Origin: WSZJ01 sp964590435
GTDB lineage: Bacteria; Planctomycetota; MHYJ01; WSZJ01
Length of the DNA: 64,000 nt
Reading direction: 5' to 3'
Assembly: GCA_964590435.1 (NCBI GenBank)
Contig: CAZPWT010000041.1
Location: forward strand, 8,807-72,806
The notes beneath the pieces were generated by a model, which was not told where the DNA came from, did no database searches, and saw only the letters and a list, made by a program, of their open reading frames with translations. Below are positions 8,551-15,806 of the stretch, in pieces. The position numbers and the translations under genes were made by a program. Position 1 is the first letter of the stretch; every line of letters starts with the position of its first letter.

Positions 8551-9108
8551 ATGCCATCGTCCGGTCCTGCGATCCGCTTCCGCGCGGCACTCTCCCGCCC
8601 GGCCGAAAGCCCAAAGGCCGCCTGGACGTTCGTGTCCCTGCCGCCGGACGCCAGCGCGAAACTCCCTGCGCGAGGTCTGGTGTCGGTCACGGGCGTCCTC
8701 AACGGCAGCCCCTTCACAGCCACCCTCGAACCGGACGGACAGGGGAGCCACTGGCTCAAGGTGGACCGCAGGCTGCGCGAATCCGCCGCCGTTTCGGCGG
8801 GGGACGTTGTCGCGATCGAACTCGCGCCGGTGGCCGAGGAGCCGGAGCCCGCGGTCCCGGCGGACCTGCGCCGGGCCCTTGCGACGGCCAGCCCGAAGTC
8901 GCGCGCTGCCTGGTCCGACATCACGCCGCTCGCCCGCCGCGACTGGGTCCAGTGGGTCACATCCGCGAAGCTCGCCGAAACCCGCGCCCGCCGCGTCGCC
9001 GCGGCCTGCGACATGCTTGCGAAAGGGAAGCGGCGGCCGTGCTGCTTCGACCGGTCGGGGATGTACAGCAAGGGGATCAAGGGGCCGAGCCCGAAGCCCG
9101 GCAGGTAG
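8551..9108 (+). CDS. DUF1905/YdeI (OmdA)-like protein
   Basis: A 185-residue cytoplasmic protein. Residues 1-95 fit the DUF1905 beta-barrel (IRFRAALSR, WTFVSLPPDA, VTGVLNGSPFTATLEPDGQGSHWLKV, SAGDVVAIELAPV). Residues 100-160 fit the YdeI/OmpD-associated helical domain (DLRRALATASPKSRAAWSDI through KLAETRARRVAAACDMLAKGKRR). The biochemical role of this family is unknown. The gene begins right after a -10 box and appears monocistronic. Confidence 0.85.
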   Translation: MPSSGPAIRFRAALSRPAESPKAAWTFVSLPPDASAKLPARGLVSVTGVLNGSPFTATLEPDGQGSHWLKVDRRLRESAAVSAGDVVAIELAPVAEEPEPAVPADLRRALATASPKSRAAWSDITPLARRDWVQWVTSAKLAETRARRVAAACDMLAKGKRRPCCFDRSGMYSKGIKGPSPKPGR

Positions 9109-9137
9109 TCCGTGCCAGAGAGGGATCAGCTGGCATC

Positions 9138-9500
9138 TCAATGCGGAACGATGGGAGTCTGCCTCATTCCGAATCCCACGGGATCCGTGATGAATCGCCG
9201 CAGTTCCGCAGCGACCGCGTGGCTCGCGATTTGAAGCAGGAGGTGCGGAGCGTCGAGTTCAAGCGACGTCGCACGCGGCATGCATCGCAGAAGCTCGCGA
9301 CCGGCCGATGGTCGCACGACGAGGTCGCGCGTCGCGCGCAGCGCAAGCACCGGCACTTCAATCGCCGCCGCCTCTTTCCGGACGTCGACCGCGAGCACCG
9401 CCCGGAACCGTGCGCGCAGCAGCGGCGCAAACAGACGTCCACTGCCGTCCAGGCCCGGGAGAAGGATCAGGAGGGGGCGCGTGTTCGATCCGTCCGACAT
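9138..9500 (-). pseudogene. Alpha/beta hydrolase with its catalytic middle deleted
   Basis: An uninterrupted 120-codon frame that joins the start of an alpha/beta hydrolase (LLILLPGLDGSGRLFAPLL, the oxyanion-hole strand) directly to the C-terminal third (RAVLAVDVRKEAAAIEVPVLALRATRDLVV, then DAPHLLLQ with the catalytic His). Full family members are about 250 residues; some 120-130 residues with the G-x-S-x-G nucleophile elbow are missing. It cannot be a conventional hydrolase. The frame is intact, so a short protein may still be made. A CATAGT box sits 6 nt before the ATG. Confidence 0.65.
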
Positions 9501-9506
9501 GACTCG

Positions 9507-9512
9507 ACTATG
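9507..9512 (-). promoter_or_regulatory. -10-like box before the truncated hydrolase
   Basis: CATAGT on the minus strand ends 6 nt before the ATG at 9500; a weaker match than the others in the window. Confidence 0.35.
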
Positions 9513-9535
9513 CCAACCCAAGCGGCAGCCCGCCG

Positions 9536-9541
9536 TACAAT
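9536..9541 (+). promoter_or_regulatory. -10 box, leaderless GTG start of LLM gene
   Basis: TACAAT ends 9 nt before the GTG at 9551. Confidence 0.55.
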
Positions 9542-9550
9542 TCGCGCCCC

Positions 9551-10552
9551 GTGCCGATCCCCCTCTCCATCCTCGACCTCGCCCCCATCGTCCAGGGGAG
9601 CAACGCGTCCGAGGCCTTCCGCCGCACGCTCGATCTCGCGCAGCACGCCGAACGCTGGGGCTACCGGCGCTTCTGGCTCGCCGAGCACCACGGCATGCCC
9701 GGCATCGCCAGCGCCGCGACGTCCGTCCTCATCGGCCACGTCGCCGCAGGCACGAAGTCGATCCGCGTCGGCGCCGGCGGCATCATGCTTCCCAACCACG
9801 CTCCCCTCGTCATCGCCGAGCAGTTCGGGACGCTCGCCGCGCTCTTTCCCGGCCGCATCGACCTCGGCGTTGGTAGAGCCCCCGGCAGCGACGCGAAGAC
9901 GTCCCGCGCGCTCCGCCGCGACCCGTCCGCGGCGGACAATTTCCCCGAGGACGTCGTGGAACTGATGGACTACTTCAAGGCGCCCGAAGGCCCTGAGCGA
10001 GCGAAGCGAGTCGAAGGGATCAAGGCCGTCCCCGGCGCCGGCCAGGACGTCCCCGTCTGGATCCTCGGCTCCAGCACCTTCGGCGCCCGCCTCGCCGCCC
10101 GCCTCGGCCTGCCCTACGCCTTCGCGTCGCACTTCGCCCCGGCGCAACTCATGCCCGCGCTCGACGTGTACCGACGCGAGTTCCGCCCCTCGGAGCGCCT
10201 CGCCAAGCCTTGCGCCATGCCCGGCATCAACGTCTTCGCCGCCGACACCGACAGGGAAGCGCGCCGGATCTGGTCCTCGCTCGCCAAGGTCATTCTCGAC
10301 CTCCACCGCGGCCGCCCACGACGGCTCGCGGCGCCGGAGGAGGGATTTGCCGAAGCGCTGACCGCCGAGGACCGGCTCATGATCGACAGCATGCTCGAGT
10401 ATTCGGCGGTCGGCTCGCCGGAGACGGTGAGAGAGTGGCTGCGGAGGTTCGTCGAGCGGACGAAAGCTGACGAACTGATGGTCTCGTGCCAGGTGTTCGA
10501 CCATGAAGCGCGGCTGAGGTCGTACGAGATTGCGGCGGGGGTGAGCCGTTGA
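9551..10552 (+). CDS. LLM class flavin-dependent oxidoreductase (MsnO8-like)
   Basis: A 333-residue luciferase-like monooxygenase: PLSILDLAPIVQG at the N-terminus, AERWGYRRFWLAEHHGMPGI, AAGTKSIRVGAGGIMLPNHA and LFPGRIDLGVGRAPGSD are typical of the MsnO8-like group. These TIM-barrel enzymes use FMNH2 (or F420) and O2 on unknown substrates. A REP-like repeat (9991-10018) encodes the in-frame insert PERAKRVEG near residue 150, in a surface loop between conserved blocks. Partial copies of the 3' end of this gene recur at 11710-11896, 12531-12624 and 13318-13377. The start is GTG, set by the upstream -10 box. Confidence 0.85.
   Translation: MPIPLSILDLAPIVQGSNASEAFRRTLDLAQHAERWGYRRFWLAEHHGMPGIASAATSVLIGHVAAGTKSIRVGAGGIMLPNHAPLVIAEQFGTLAALFPGRIDLGVGRAPGSDAKTSRALRRDPSAADNFPEDVVELMDYFKAPEGPERAKRVEGIKAVPGAGQDVPVWILGSSTFGARLAARLGLPYAFASHFAPAQLMPALDVYRREFRPSERLAKPCAMPGINVFAADTDREARRIWSSLAKVILDLHRGRPRRLAAPEEGFAEALTAEDRLMIDSMLEYSAVGSPETVREWLRRFVERTKADELMVSCQVFDHEARLRSYEIAAGVSR
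9991..10018 (+). repeat. REP-like 28-bp repeat, copy 1, in frame inside the LLM gene
   Basis: Begins CCCTGAGCGAGCGAAGCG and ends GAGTCGAAGGG. The same 28 bp recur at 33745-33772 and, with one end base changed, at 33055-33082. The outer bases (CCCT.GAG and CTC..AGGG type) are partly self-complementary, as in REP/BIME hairpins. Here it adds about nine residues to the protein without breaking the frame. Confidence 0.8.
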
Positions 10553-10679
10553 GCAACCAGCGAGCTTTTGAAATGTGACTTTCACCTGAAGTGACATCGA
10601 GGTTCGGCCACTCCAAGTTTTCGCGGCGACCGGAAGAGCAGGGGCGTCTCAGGAACGTGCCACAGGACATCCGGTCCGG

Positions 10680-11045
10680 TCACTCGCAATCCAGAATCGC
10701 ACCCAGTTCGGCAATGATGAACGCGGCGCATGCTGCGGCCAGGTCGACGTGCTTGATTTCGTGCATCGGCGGGGACGTTGGCGAAATCCGTCCGATGGAA
10801 TAGGGAGGGCGAAGGTACCAACCTGTCGAGGTCCTTTTGTCCTCGGAGAATCTCACCCAGCGGTCGACGAGCGAAGGATGTGCGCGGAGATACTCAGCCA
10901 AATCACGTGCCGGGAACTGGCCGCGAATCTCGGGGAATCCGCTTGCGCGCACAACTTCGAGCAGCGGCTTGCCGCCGCCGCGGAATTCGGCGGGAATCCT
11001 GCAAATCCGGGTGAAGCAGTCCGTGGGATCCAGTTCAGGCTCCAC
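10680..11045 (-). CDS. Conserved hypothetical third gene of the toxin-antitoxin operon
   Basis: A 121-residue protein that I cannot assign to a named family. It contains FSEDKRTSTGWYLRPPY, a phrase I recall from uncharacterised bacterial proteins of similar size, and CRIPAEFRGGGKPLLEVVRASGFPEI. It has no signal peptide or membrane helix. Its GTG start overlaps the antitoxin stop (TGAGTG), so it is very probably translated with the toxin-antitoxin pair. It could be an accessory or immunity-like factor, or merely a passenger. Confidence 0.6.
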   Translation of the reverse strand: MEPELDPTDCFTRICRIPAEFRGGGKPLLEVVRASGFPEIRGQFPARDLAEYLRAHPSLVDRWVRFSEDKRTSTGWYLRPPYSIGRISPTSPPMHEIKHVDLAAACAAFIIAELGAILDCE

Positions 11046-11345
11046 TCACGCCCGTCTCGCCTTCGCGCGGAGTTCCAGGCCAAGGGAGCGAAGCACCTTG
11101 AGGATCGTGTCGAAGCCGGGGCTGCCGGTCCCGGAGAGAGCGCGGTACAGGCTCTCGCGCGAGAGCCCGGCGTCGCGGGCGACTCGGGACATGCCGCTGG
11201 CGCGCGCGATATCGCCAAGTGCCTTGGCGATGAAAGCGGCGTCGTCGCCGGCCTCTTCAAGGCAGGCTTCCAGGTAAGCGGCCCGTTCTCGCGGGGTGCG
11301 CAGGTGGTCCGCCACGTCGTAGCGGGAAGTTCTGGTCCGTTTCAT
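11046..11345 (-). CDS. HigA-like addiction module antidote protein
   Basis: A 99-residue XRE-type antitoxin of the group annotated as putative addiction module antidote proteins. It starts KRTRTSRYDVADHLRTPRERAAYLEACLEEAGDDAAF and contains a helix-turn-helix, MSRVARDAGLSRESLYRALSG, then PGFDTILKVLRSLGLEL. It should bind and neutralise the toxin encoded just upstream and repress the operon. The ATG overlaps the toxin stop codon (ATGA), which supports translational coupling. Confidence 0.85.
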   Translation of the reverse strand: MKRTRTSRYDVADHLRTPRERAAYLEACLEEAGDDAAFIAKALGDIARASGMSRVARDAGLSRESLYRALSGTGSPGFDTILKVLRSLGLELRAKARRA

Positions 11346-11641
11346 GGCTGGTCTCCAAGGTGACGCGCCGATTCCATGGCCTTCTTGATGTCCCGCGTCT
11401 GCGTGGACTTGTCTCCGCCGCCCAGCAGGACGATCAGTTTTCGCCCGCGTCTGGCGAAGTACACGCGGTACCCCGGGCCGACATCGATCCGCAACTCGAA
11501 GAGCCCCGCTCCGACCGGCTTTGCATCACCGGCGTGTCCCGCGGCGAGGCGCTCGATCCGCGCCTGGATACGGGCCCTTCCCATGAGATCGCGGAGCCCG
11601 TCGATCCAGCGGGTGAAGGCCTGGGTCTTCCGGAGTTCGAT
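11342..11641 (-). CDS. RelE/ParE-family (HigB-like) toxin with apparent AUC start
   Basis: The toxin half of the pair, about 99 residues: IELRKTQAFTRWIDGLRD, RIQARIERLAAG, GDAKPVGAGLFELRIDVGPGYRVYFARRG and LIVLLGGGDKSTQTRDIKKA are typical of the addiction module killer proteins related to RelE/ParE. The family start is normally M-I-E-L/I-R-K-T, but here the codon before I-E-L is GCG, so the ATC of Ile is the best-placed start. A TACAAT box ends 9 nt before that ATC. The first canonical start in frame, at 11584, would remove 19 conserved residues. Either AUC initiation or a recent start-codon mutation is implied. Confidence 0.75.
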   Translation of the reverse strand: MELRKTQAFTRWIDGLRDLMGRARIQARIERLAAGHAGDAKPVGAGLFELRIDVGPGYRVYFARRGRKLIVLLGGGDKSTQTRDIKKAMESARHLGDQP

Positions 11642-11650
11642 CGCTCTGCA

Positions 11651-11679
11651 ATTGTAGCCGATGGGCTACAGCGCTGCAA
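11651..11679 (-). promoter_or_regulatory. Promoter and operator of the toxin-antitoxin operon
   Basis: On the minus strand TTGCAG (11679-11674) and TACAAT (11656-11651) are separated by 17 bp. A perfect inverted repeat, TGTAGCC-GATG-GGCTACA (11653-11670), overlaps the spacer and -10 box. This is where an autoregulating antitoxin complex would be expected to bind. Confidence 0.65.
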
Positions 11680-11709
11680 GGTGCCGGCGCGGTTCGCGTC
11701 CGGCCGGGT

Positions 11710-11896
11710 ACGAAGCCCGTGTTCCTCGTCTTCGCCGCCGACACCGTCTTCAAGGCACGCCCGACCTGGTCCTCCCTCGCCGAGCTCATCCGCGATCCCC
11801 GGCGCCGGGGCCGACGAGGTGAGGATCTCGTTCCGGGTGTTCGACCACCAGTCGCGACTGAGGCCGTATGAAATTGCGGCGGGCGTGAGTGGGTGA
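11710..11896 (+). pseudogene. Decayed 3'-end copy A of the LLM gene
   Basis: Two adjoining blocks in different frames match the LLM gene: VFAADTVFKARPTWSSLAEL (parent VFAADTDREARRIWSSLAKV) and ADEVRISFRVFDHQSRLRPY followed by EIAAGVSG and a stop at the same place as the parent. About 75 residues between the blocks are missing. It has no start and is not expected to work. It lies between the toxin-antitoxin operon and the gene at 11941. Confidence 0.75.
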
Positions 11897-11926
11897 AGCG
11901 GCTCATGCCGCAGAACCACCGGCACT

Positions 11927-11932
11927 TACAAT
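11927..11932 (+). promoter_or_regulatory. -10 box, leaderless start
   Basis: TACAAT ends 8 nt before the ATG at 11941. Confidence 0.6.
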
Positions 11933-11940
11933 GAGGCGCA

Positions 11941-12474
11941 ATGAGCCTGCACCTCAGCGTCGTATCCATCGAGGGAAGCCACCTGGAGGCATTGCCGGGG
12001 GTCTTGAAAGAGCTCGGATACGTCATCGATTCCGAGACGACGGTCAACTCCAGCGAGCAGGCGTTCCGGGCGGCTGAAGAGCACCCGGACCGATTCCACG
12101 TCACGAAGGTCGCGTACTTCGAGGACGGGTTCACCCACCTCCTGGATCTGGAGATGGTGCTCTCCCACGACGACGTGTGGCTCGAATTCACGCGGACGCG
12201 GTCGTGCCGCGTCGTGGGCTGGATCTGCGAGGGCGCATCCTCCACGTTTGAGCTGGACGTCTGCGATCGTGGCCGCTGGATTCGTAATGTAGTGGCCATC
12301 GAAGGGGAAGTGCGGGCGAGCACAGGTGAACCGCTCGAGGAAGAGGAAGGGGTGGACTGGTCAGTGGCAGGCGAACAGGATGTTCTCGCCGTTGTCGATC
12401 GCCTCGGAGCGACTTCGGACTTCTCGGCCGACCGGAACTACCGGGTGTACAGGCTGGATGAATCCCGGATGTAG
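11941..12474 (+). CDS. Hypothetical protein between LLM fragments
   Basis: A 177-residue acidic protein with no family I can name. It has alternating strands and helices (LHLSVVSIEGSHLEALPGVL, LEMVLSHDDVWLEFTRTRSC), two tryptophan-containing cores and no signal peptide or membrane helix, so it is probably cytoplasmic. It is flanked on both sides by decayed LLM 3'-end pieces. Codon usage looks like the surrounding genes. Confidence 0.6.
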   Translation: MSLHLSVVSIEGSHLEALPGVLKELGYVIDSETTVNSSEQAFRAAEEHPDRFHVTKVAYFEDGFTHLLDLEMVLSHDDVWLEFTRTRSCRVVGWICEGASSTFELDVCDRGRWIRNVVAIEGEVRASTGEPLEEEEGVDWSVAGEQDVLAVVDRLGATSDFSADRNYRVYRLDESRM

Positions 12475-12530
12475 CCATTGATAGCGGCATCCCTTGTCGG
12501 AGTACCTCCCTCGGCGCCGCAGTGACCAAC

Positions 12531-12624
12531 GCCGAAGTCCGGGAAATCCAGTACTTGCCCGCCAAGGTCGTCCTCGAATTACACCGCAGCCCTCCGCGCC
12601 GGTTCGGCGCGCGGCGTTCGTGAA
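12531..12624 (+). pseudogene. LLM gene fragment B
   Basis: Reads AEVREIQYLPAKVVLELHRS then PPRRFGA before a stop, matching parent residues REARRIWSSLAKVILDLHRG and RPRRLAA. This is the LLM segment that lies just upstream of the part seen in fragment C, so B and C may be one copy split by the phosphatase gene. Confidence 0.6.
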
Positions 12625-12652
12625 GCCAGGACAGGAGTAGGGAGTTGTCGAA

Positions 12653-13330
12653 ATGAGAACGCTCGCGATTGGCGATGTCCACGGCTGCTTCTCGGCGCTG
12701 CGGACTTTGGCGGCTTTCGTCCCTTTCCACGAAAGCGATCTACTGATCACTGTTGGCGACTACGTCGATCGCGGGCCGGACTCCCGGGCGGTCGTCGACT
12801 GGCTCATCGAACGCAAGCGGACCGGGAAGCTCGTTGCGCTTCGCGGAAACCATGAGGTCATGATGCTGGCTGCGCGGACGGACTTGGGAGCCGCCAGCGA
12901 GTGGTTGATGTATGGGGCGCAAGCGACGCTCGCCTCCTATTCCCCGTTCGGCGATCGCGGAAAGCTGACTGACGTCCCCGACGCTCATTGGGAGTTCCTG
13001 GAGAAAGCGACGAAGTCGTATTTCGAAACAGAGTCCCATTTCTTCGTTCATGCGAACGCCTATCCGCAGGTGCCATTGGCCGAACAACCCGACCTGATGC
13101 TGTATTGGGAACCCTTCAAGTCACCTGAGCCGCATAGCTCGGGCAAAGTGATGGTCTGCGGTCACACGCCCCAGAAGTCCGGCCGGCCGTCGAGTCTGGG
13201 ACATGCCATCTGCATCGACACGCTCGCGCATGGCGGCGGTTGGCTCACGTGCCTGGACGTGGCATCGGGGGAGTACTGGCAGGCGAGTCAGGAGGGGAAG
13301 TGCCGAAAAGACCGTCTGCCGACGAGGTGA
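12653..13330 (+). CDS. Metallophosphoesterase, PPP-type serine/threonine phosphatase
   Basis: A 225-residue calcineurin-like phosphatase with all PPP motifs: GDVHGC (residues 7-12), GDYVDRGPDSR (about 37-47), LRGNHE (about 63-68), a metal-binding His in FFVHAN and GHTPQKSGRPS. These bind the two metal ions. The group includes bacterial PphA/PrpE-type protein phosphatases and symmetrical Ap4A hydrolases; sequence alone does not decide. AGGAG precedes the ATG. Its last codon and stop lie in sequence that matches LLM fragment C, so the gene ends exactly at a junction with an older copy of the LLM gene. Confidence 0.85.
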   Translation: MRTLAIGDVHGCFSALRTLAAFVPFHESDLLITVGDYVDRGPDSRAVVDWLIERKRTGKLVALRGNHEVMMLAARTDLGAASEWLMYGAQATLASYSPFGDRGKLTDVPDAHWEFLEKATKSYFETESHFFVHANAYPQVPLAEQPDLMLYWEPFKSPEPHSSGKVMVCGHTPQKSGRPSSLGHAICIDTLAHGGGWLTCLDVASGEYWQASQEGKCRKDRLPTR

Positions 13331-13377
13331 TGGACTCGTGTCTCGCGTTCGACCGGGAAGCGCGGCTACGTCGTGTG
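13318..13377 (+). pseudogene. LLM gene fragment C
   Basis: Reads ADEVMDSCLAFDREARLRR, matching parent ADELMVSCQVFDHEARLRS. It overlaps the last codons of the phosphatase gene in another frame and then degenerates. Confidence 0.6.
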
Positions 13378-13464
13378 AGAGCGTGGTGGAGGTTTAGGAG
13401 TGAGCAGCGCGCCAGACTTGCCGAAAGGTGCGCGTGCTGAGAGAGCGGCCCTCGTCGCCCATCG

Positions 13465-14874
13465 TCACGGCCCGCCTTCATCGAACCGCAGCACCCCCGC
13501 CCCCCGGCACGCGGCCTCCATCTCGCTTCGCTTGCAGGCCAGCGTCTCCAGATCCTGCGCTTCTTCAAGCATCGCCCGGCCCGCGCGCCATCGCTCCCGG
13601 GCCTCCGCCGGGCGGCCGAGGGCGAGCTGGCAGAGTGCGAGGTCGCAGGTGTGAGAACCCTCCCAGTCCCGGCTGCGGGTGCGGGCGTGGAGGGCGAGGG
13701 ATTCCGTGAAGAGCTCTTCCGCTTCCCTGGGCCGGCCGGTCGCGGTGTAGAGGCGGGCGAGGTCGCCGAGGACGATGCCCTGGAAGCGGAGGTTGTCGGT
13801 GTCGCGGTGGATCGCGAGGGCCTGGTTCCAGGCGGGCTCGGCGAGGCGGGGGCGGCCGGTTTCGAAATAGTTGTTGGCGAGGCTGCCGAGCACGATCGCC
13901 TCGGCGCGGCGGTCGCCGGTTTCTCGAGAGATCGCCAGCGACTGGAGGGCGGTCTGCTCGGCCAGTGCGGCGCGGCCGGTCTGCCATTGGATGTTGGCCA
14001 GGTTGCCGAGAAGCGTCGCTTCCGCGCGCCGGTCGCCGATGCGCCGGATCGCCGCGAGGGCGAGGGCGTTCGTGGCTTTGGCCTCGGCGAGGAGGCCGGA
14101 GGCGCGCTGGAGGCTGGAGAGGATCCCCAGCGAGACGGCGGCGGCCCGCGGGTCGCCGCTGGCGCGAGCCGTCTCCACGGCCTGCTCGAGGTCCCTGCGG
14201 GCGAGGTCCGGGCGGCCGGTCGCGAGACGCAGGCTGCCCAGGCTGCCCTGCGTGAAACTCTCGGAGTCGCGCCGGCCGATGCGCCGAAAAACCGCCAGGG
14301 CCTGCTCGAAGGCGTCCTCCGCCTCGACGACGCGCCCCGTCTCAACGTACACCGTCGCCAGGTTCTCGAGCGCGTTTCCTTCCGCCACGGCCGCGCCGGC
14401 GGACTTCGCAACCGCGAGCGCCTTCCCGAAGCACTCCTCCGCGGCTCGCGAACGGCCGCGCCCGAATGCCGCGTCGCCCGCTCTCAACAGGACGGCCGCA
14501 CGCGGTCTCCCCGGAGTCAGCTTCGCCAGCTCCCGCCAGCAGGCCTCCTCCTCCGGCCGATACCCCCGCTTCGCCACCTCCGCCGCGCGTCGCAGGTAAA
14601 GCGGCAGCACCGCGGCGGGGAGGCGCGGTTCCGCGGCCCGAAGCGCTTCCCGGGCGTGCCCCGCGAGCTCGAACGCGAACGCGTCGGTCGCGTGCGGCGC
14701 GAATGGCGTTGCGCTGTCCAGCGGCGGCGGCTCCGGCGCCCTTCCGCCGCCCATCGACTCGATCAGCTCGAACGCCAGGCCGTGGAGCCGCGCGCGGTCG
14801 CCGGGAAGCTGGAGCTGGTAGGCGGCGTCGCGCAGCAACGCGTGTCGAAACAGGTAGGCGCGCTCGGCATTCAC
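13465..14874 (-). CDS. TPR protein with an AAA-ATPase-derived N-terminus (paralogue 1)
   Basis: A 469-residue protein. Its first 40 residues (ERAYLFRHALLRDAAYQLQL, then GDRARLHGLAFELIE) match the segment that follows the AAA domain in large cyclase-ATPase-TPR regulators, but no ATPase or cyclase is present. From about residue 150 there are roughly eight 40-residue TPR units (for example TGRVVEAEDAFEQALAVFRR, TGRPREAEELFTESLALHAR). It is probably a cytoplasmic scaffold; partner unknown. Two paralogues lie at 42892 and 44649. The GTG start is fixed by TATCAT 7 nt upstream. Confidence 0.75.
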   Translation of the reverse strand: MNAERAYLFRHALLRDAAYQLQLPGDRARLHGLAFELIESMGGGRAPEPPPLDSATPFAPHATDAFAFELAGHAREALRAAEPRLPAAVLPLYLRRAAEVAKRGYRPEEEACWRELAKLTPGRPRAAVLLRAGDAAFGRGRSRAAEECFGKALAVAKSAGAAVAEGNALENLATVYVETGRVVEAEDAFEQALAVFRRIGRRDSESFTQGSLGSLRLATGRPDLARRDLEQAVETARASGDPRAAAVSLGILSSLQRASGLLAEAKATNALALAAIRRIGDRRAEATLLGNLANIQWQTGRAALAEQTALQSLAISRETGDRRAEAIVLGSLANNYFETGRPRLAEPAWNQALAIHRDTDNLRFQGIVLGDLARLYTATGRPREAEELFTESLALHARTRSRDWEGSHTCDLALCQLALGRPAEARERWRAGRAMLEEAQDLETLACKRSEMEAACRGAGVLRFDEGGP

Positions 14875-14881
14875 GAACTCG

Positions 14882-14887
14882 ATGATA
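14882..14887 (-). promoter_or_regulatory. -10 box, leaderless GTG start of TPR paralogue 1
   Basis: TATCAT ends 7 nt before the GTG at 14874. Confidence 0.6.
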
Positions 14888-14938
14888 CGCGGCGCGCGGC
14901 CGGCCGCAGCCCAAGGCGCGAAAGTGGAAGCGGGGATC

Positions 14939-15649
14939 CTACTTCCCGTCGAAGAAGACCCATTCCTTCCCGGAATCCCTGAGCGAGAAGTCGCAGCGGG
15001 GCTCGCGGGGGAGTTCGCGCTTGTGCGGAGGCAGCTCTTCGCCGGTCAGCGGGTTCTTGTAGTGGTAGTTGATGGGCTCGCCTCGATCCAACTTCATCAC
15101 CTCGATCTCGACCTGGTACGCAAGCCCGAAGAAGAGGCCCCTCTGATGCCCACCCGGACTGAGCATCGGCCGCTGCAGGATCTGCACGGTTCGTTCCTGG
15201 TACGGACCGCGTTCGAAAATGGAAACCGAGAAGCGGATCTTCGGCACCGGCTCATCGCCGGCGTACTTCTTCAAGCGGGACAGGAATTCCTCGGAATTGA
15301 GGACGTCGTAGAGTTTTGTGGCATCTTCCGGCGAAAAGATTTCGGAGATGTTCTGGACCTCGCCGCCTCCGGACTCCGGGCGCTCATCGCCGATTGAGAA
15401 CGACCATTCCCCCGGAACCGCCTGCCTCGTGGTTCCCCGGTTCACAACTCCGGACTCCACCTCCTTCGGGACGGACGCGCGCAGTTTCTCTTTGCAGGCG
15501 GTGGGCATGACGAGCATCGTCGTCGCGAACAGGGCACCGATCGTTCGGAAACCCCGGCGCGCGAGGAGTGACGCCGATTGTCTCGGCATTCGTTCCAGGA
15601 ACTGTTTCGTGCGCGGACGGCGGCTTCGATTGCAGGAGAAGAAGGCCAT
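14939..15649 (-). CDS. Putative lipoprotein of unknown function
   Basis: A 236-residue protein with a basic N-terminus and a hydrophobic segment about residues 35-50 ending MLVMPTACKEK; the Cys could be a lipidation site although the lipobox is not ideal and the n-region is long. The remainder has beta-rich stretches (IRFSVSIFERGPYQERTVQI, LAYQVEIEVMKLDRGEPINY). I do not recognise the family. TATGAT 6 nt before the ATG supports this start. Confidence 0.6.
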   Translation of the reverse strand: MAFFSCNRSRRPRTKQFLERMPRQSASLLARRGFRTIGALFATTMLVMPTACKEKLRASVPKEVESGVVNRGTTRQAVPGEWSFSIGDERPESGGGEVQNISEIFSPEDATKLYDVLNSEEFLSRLKKYAGDEPVPKIRFSVSIFERGPYQERTVQILQRPMLSPGGHQRGLFFGLAYQVEIEVMKLDRGEPINYHYKNPLTGEELPPHKRELPREPRCDFSLRDSGKEWVFFDGK

Positions 15650-15655
15650 GCCGCG

Positions 15656-15661
15656 ATCATA
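15656..15661 (-). promoter_or_regulatory. -10 box, leaderless start of the lipoprotein gene
   Basis: TATGAT ends 6 nt before the ATG at 15649. Confidence 0.55.
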
Positions 15662-15806
15662 CTGATTTGTCCTTGGGGGAGAGAACCGGGGCCGCGCCGG
15701 CGGCAACTCCTGAACGGACGATGGCCCTGATGGGGCCGAGGGAGGTTCCCTGCGCGAAGGCGTTGTGATACACCGGCTGCGACGGCGCCACGAAGGGAGA
15801 CCTCCG

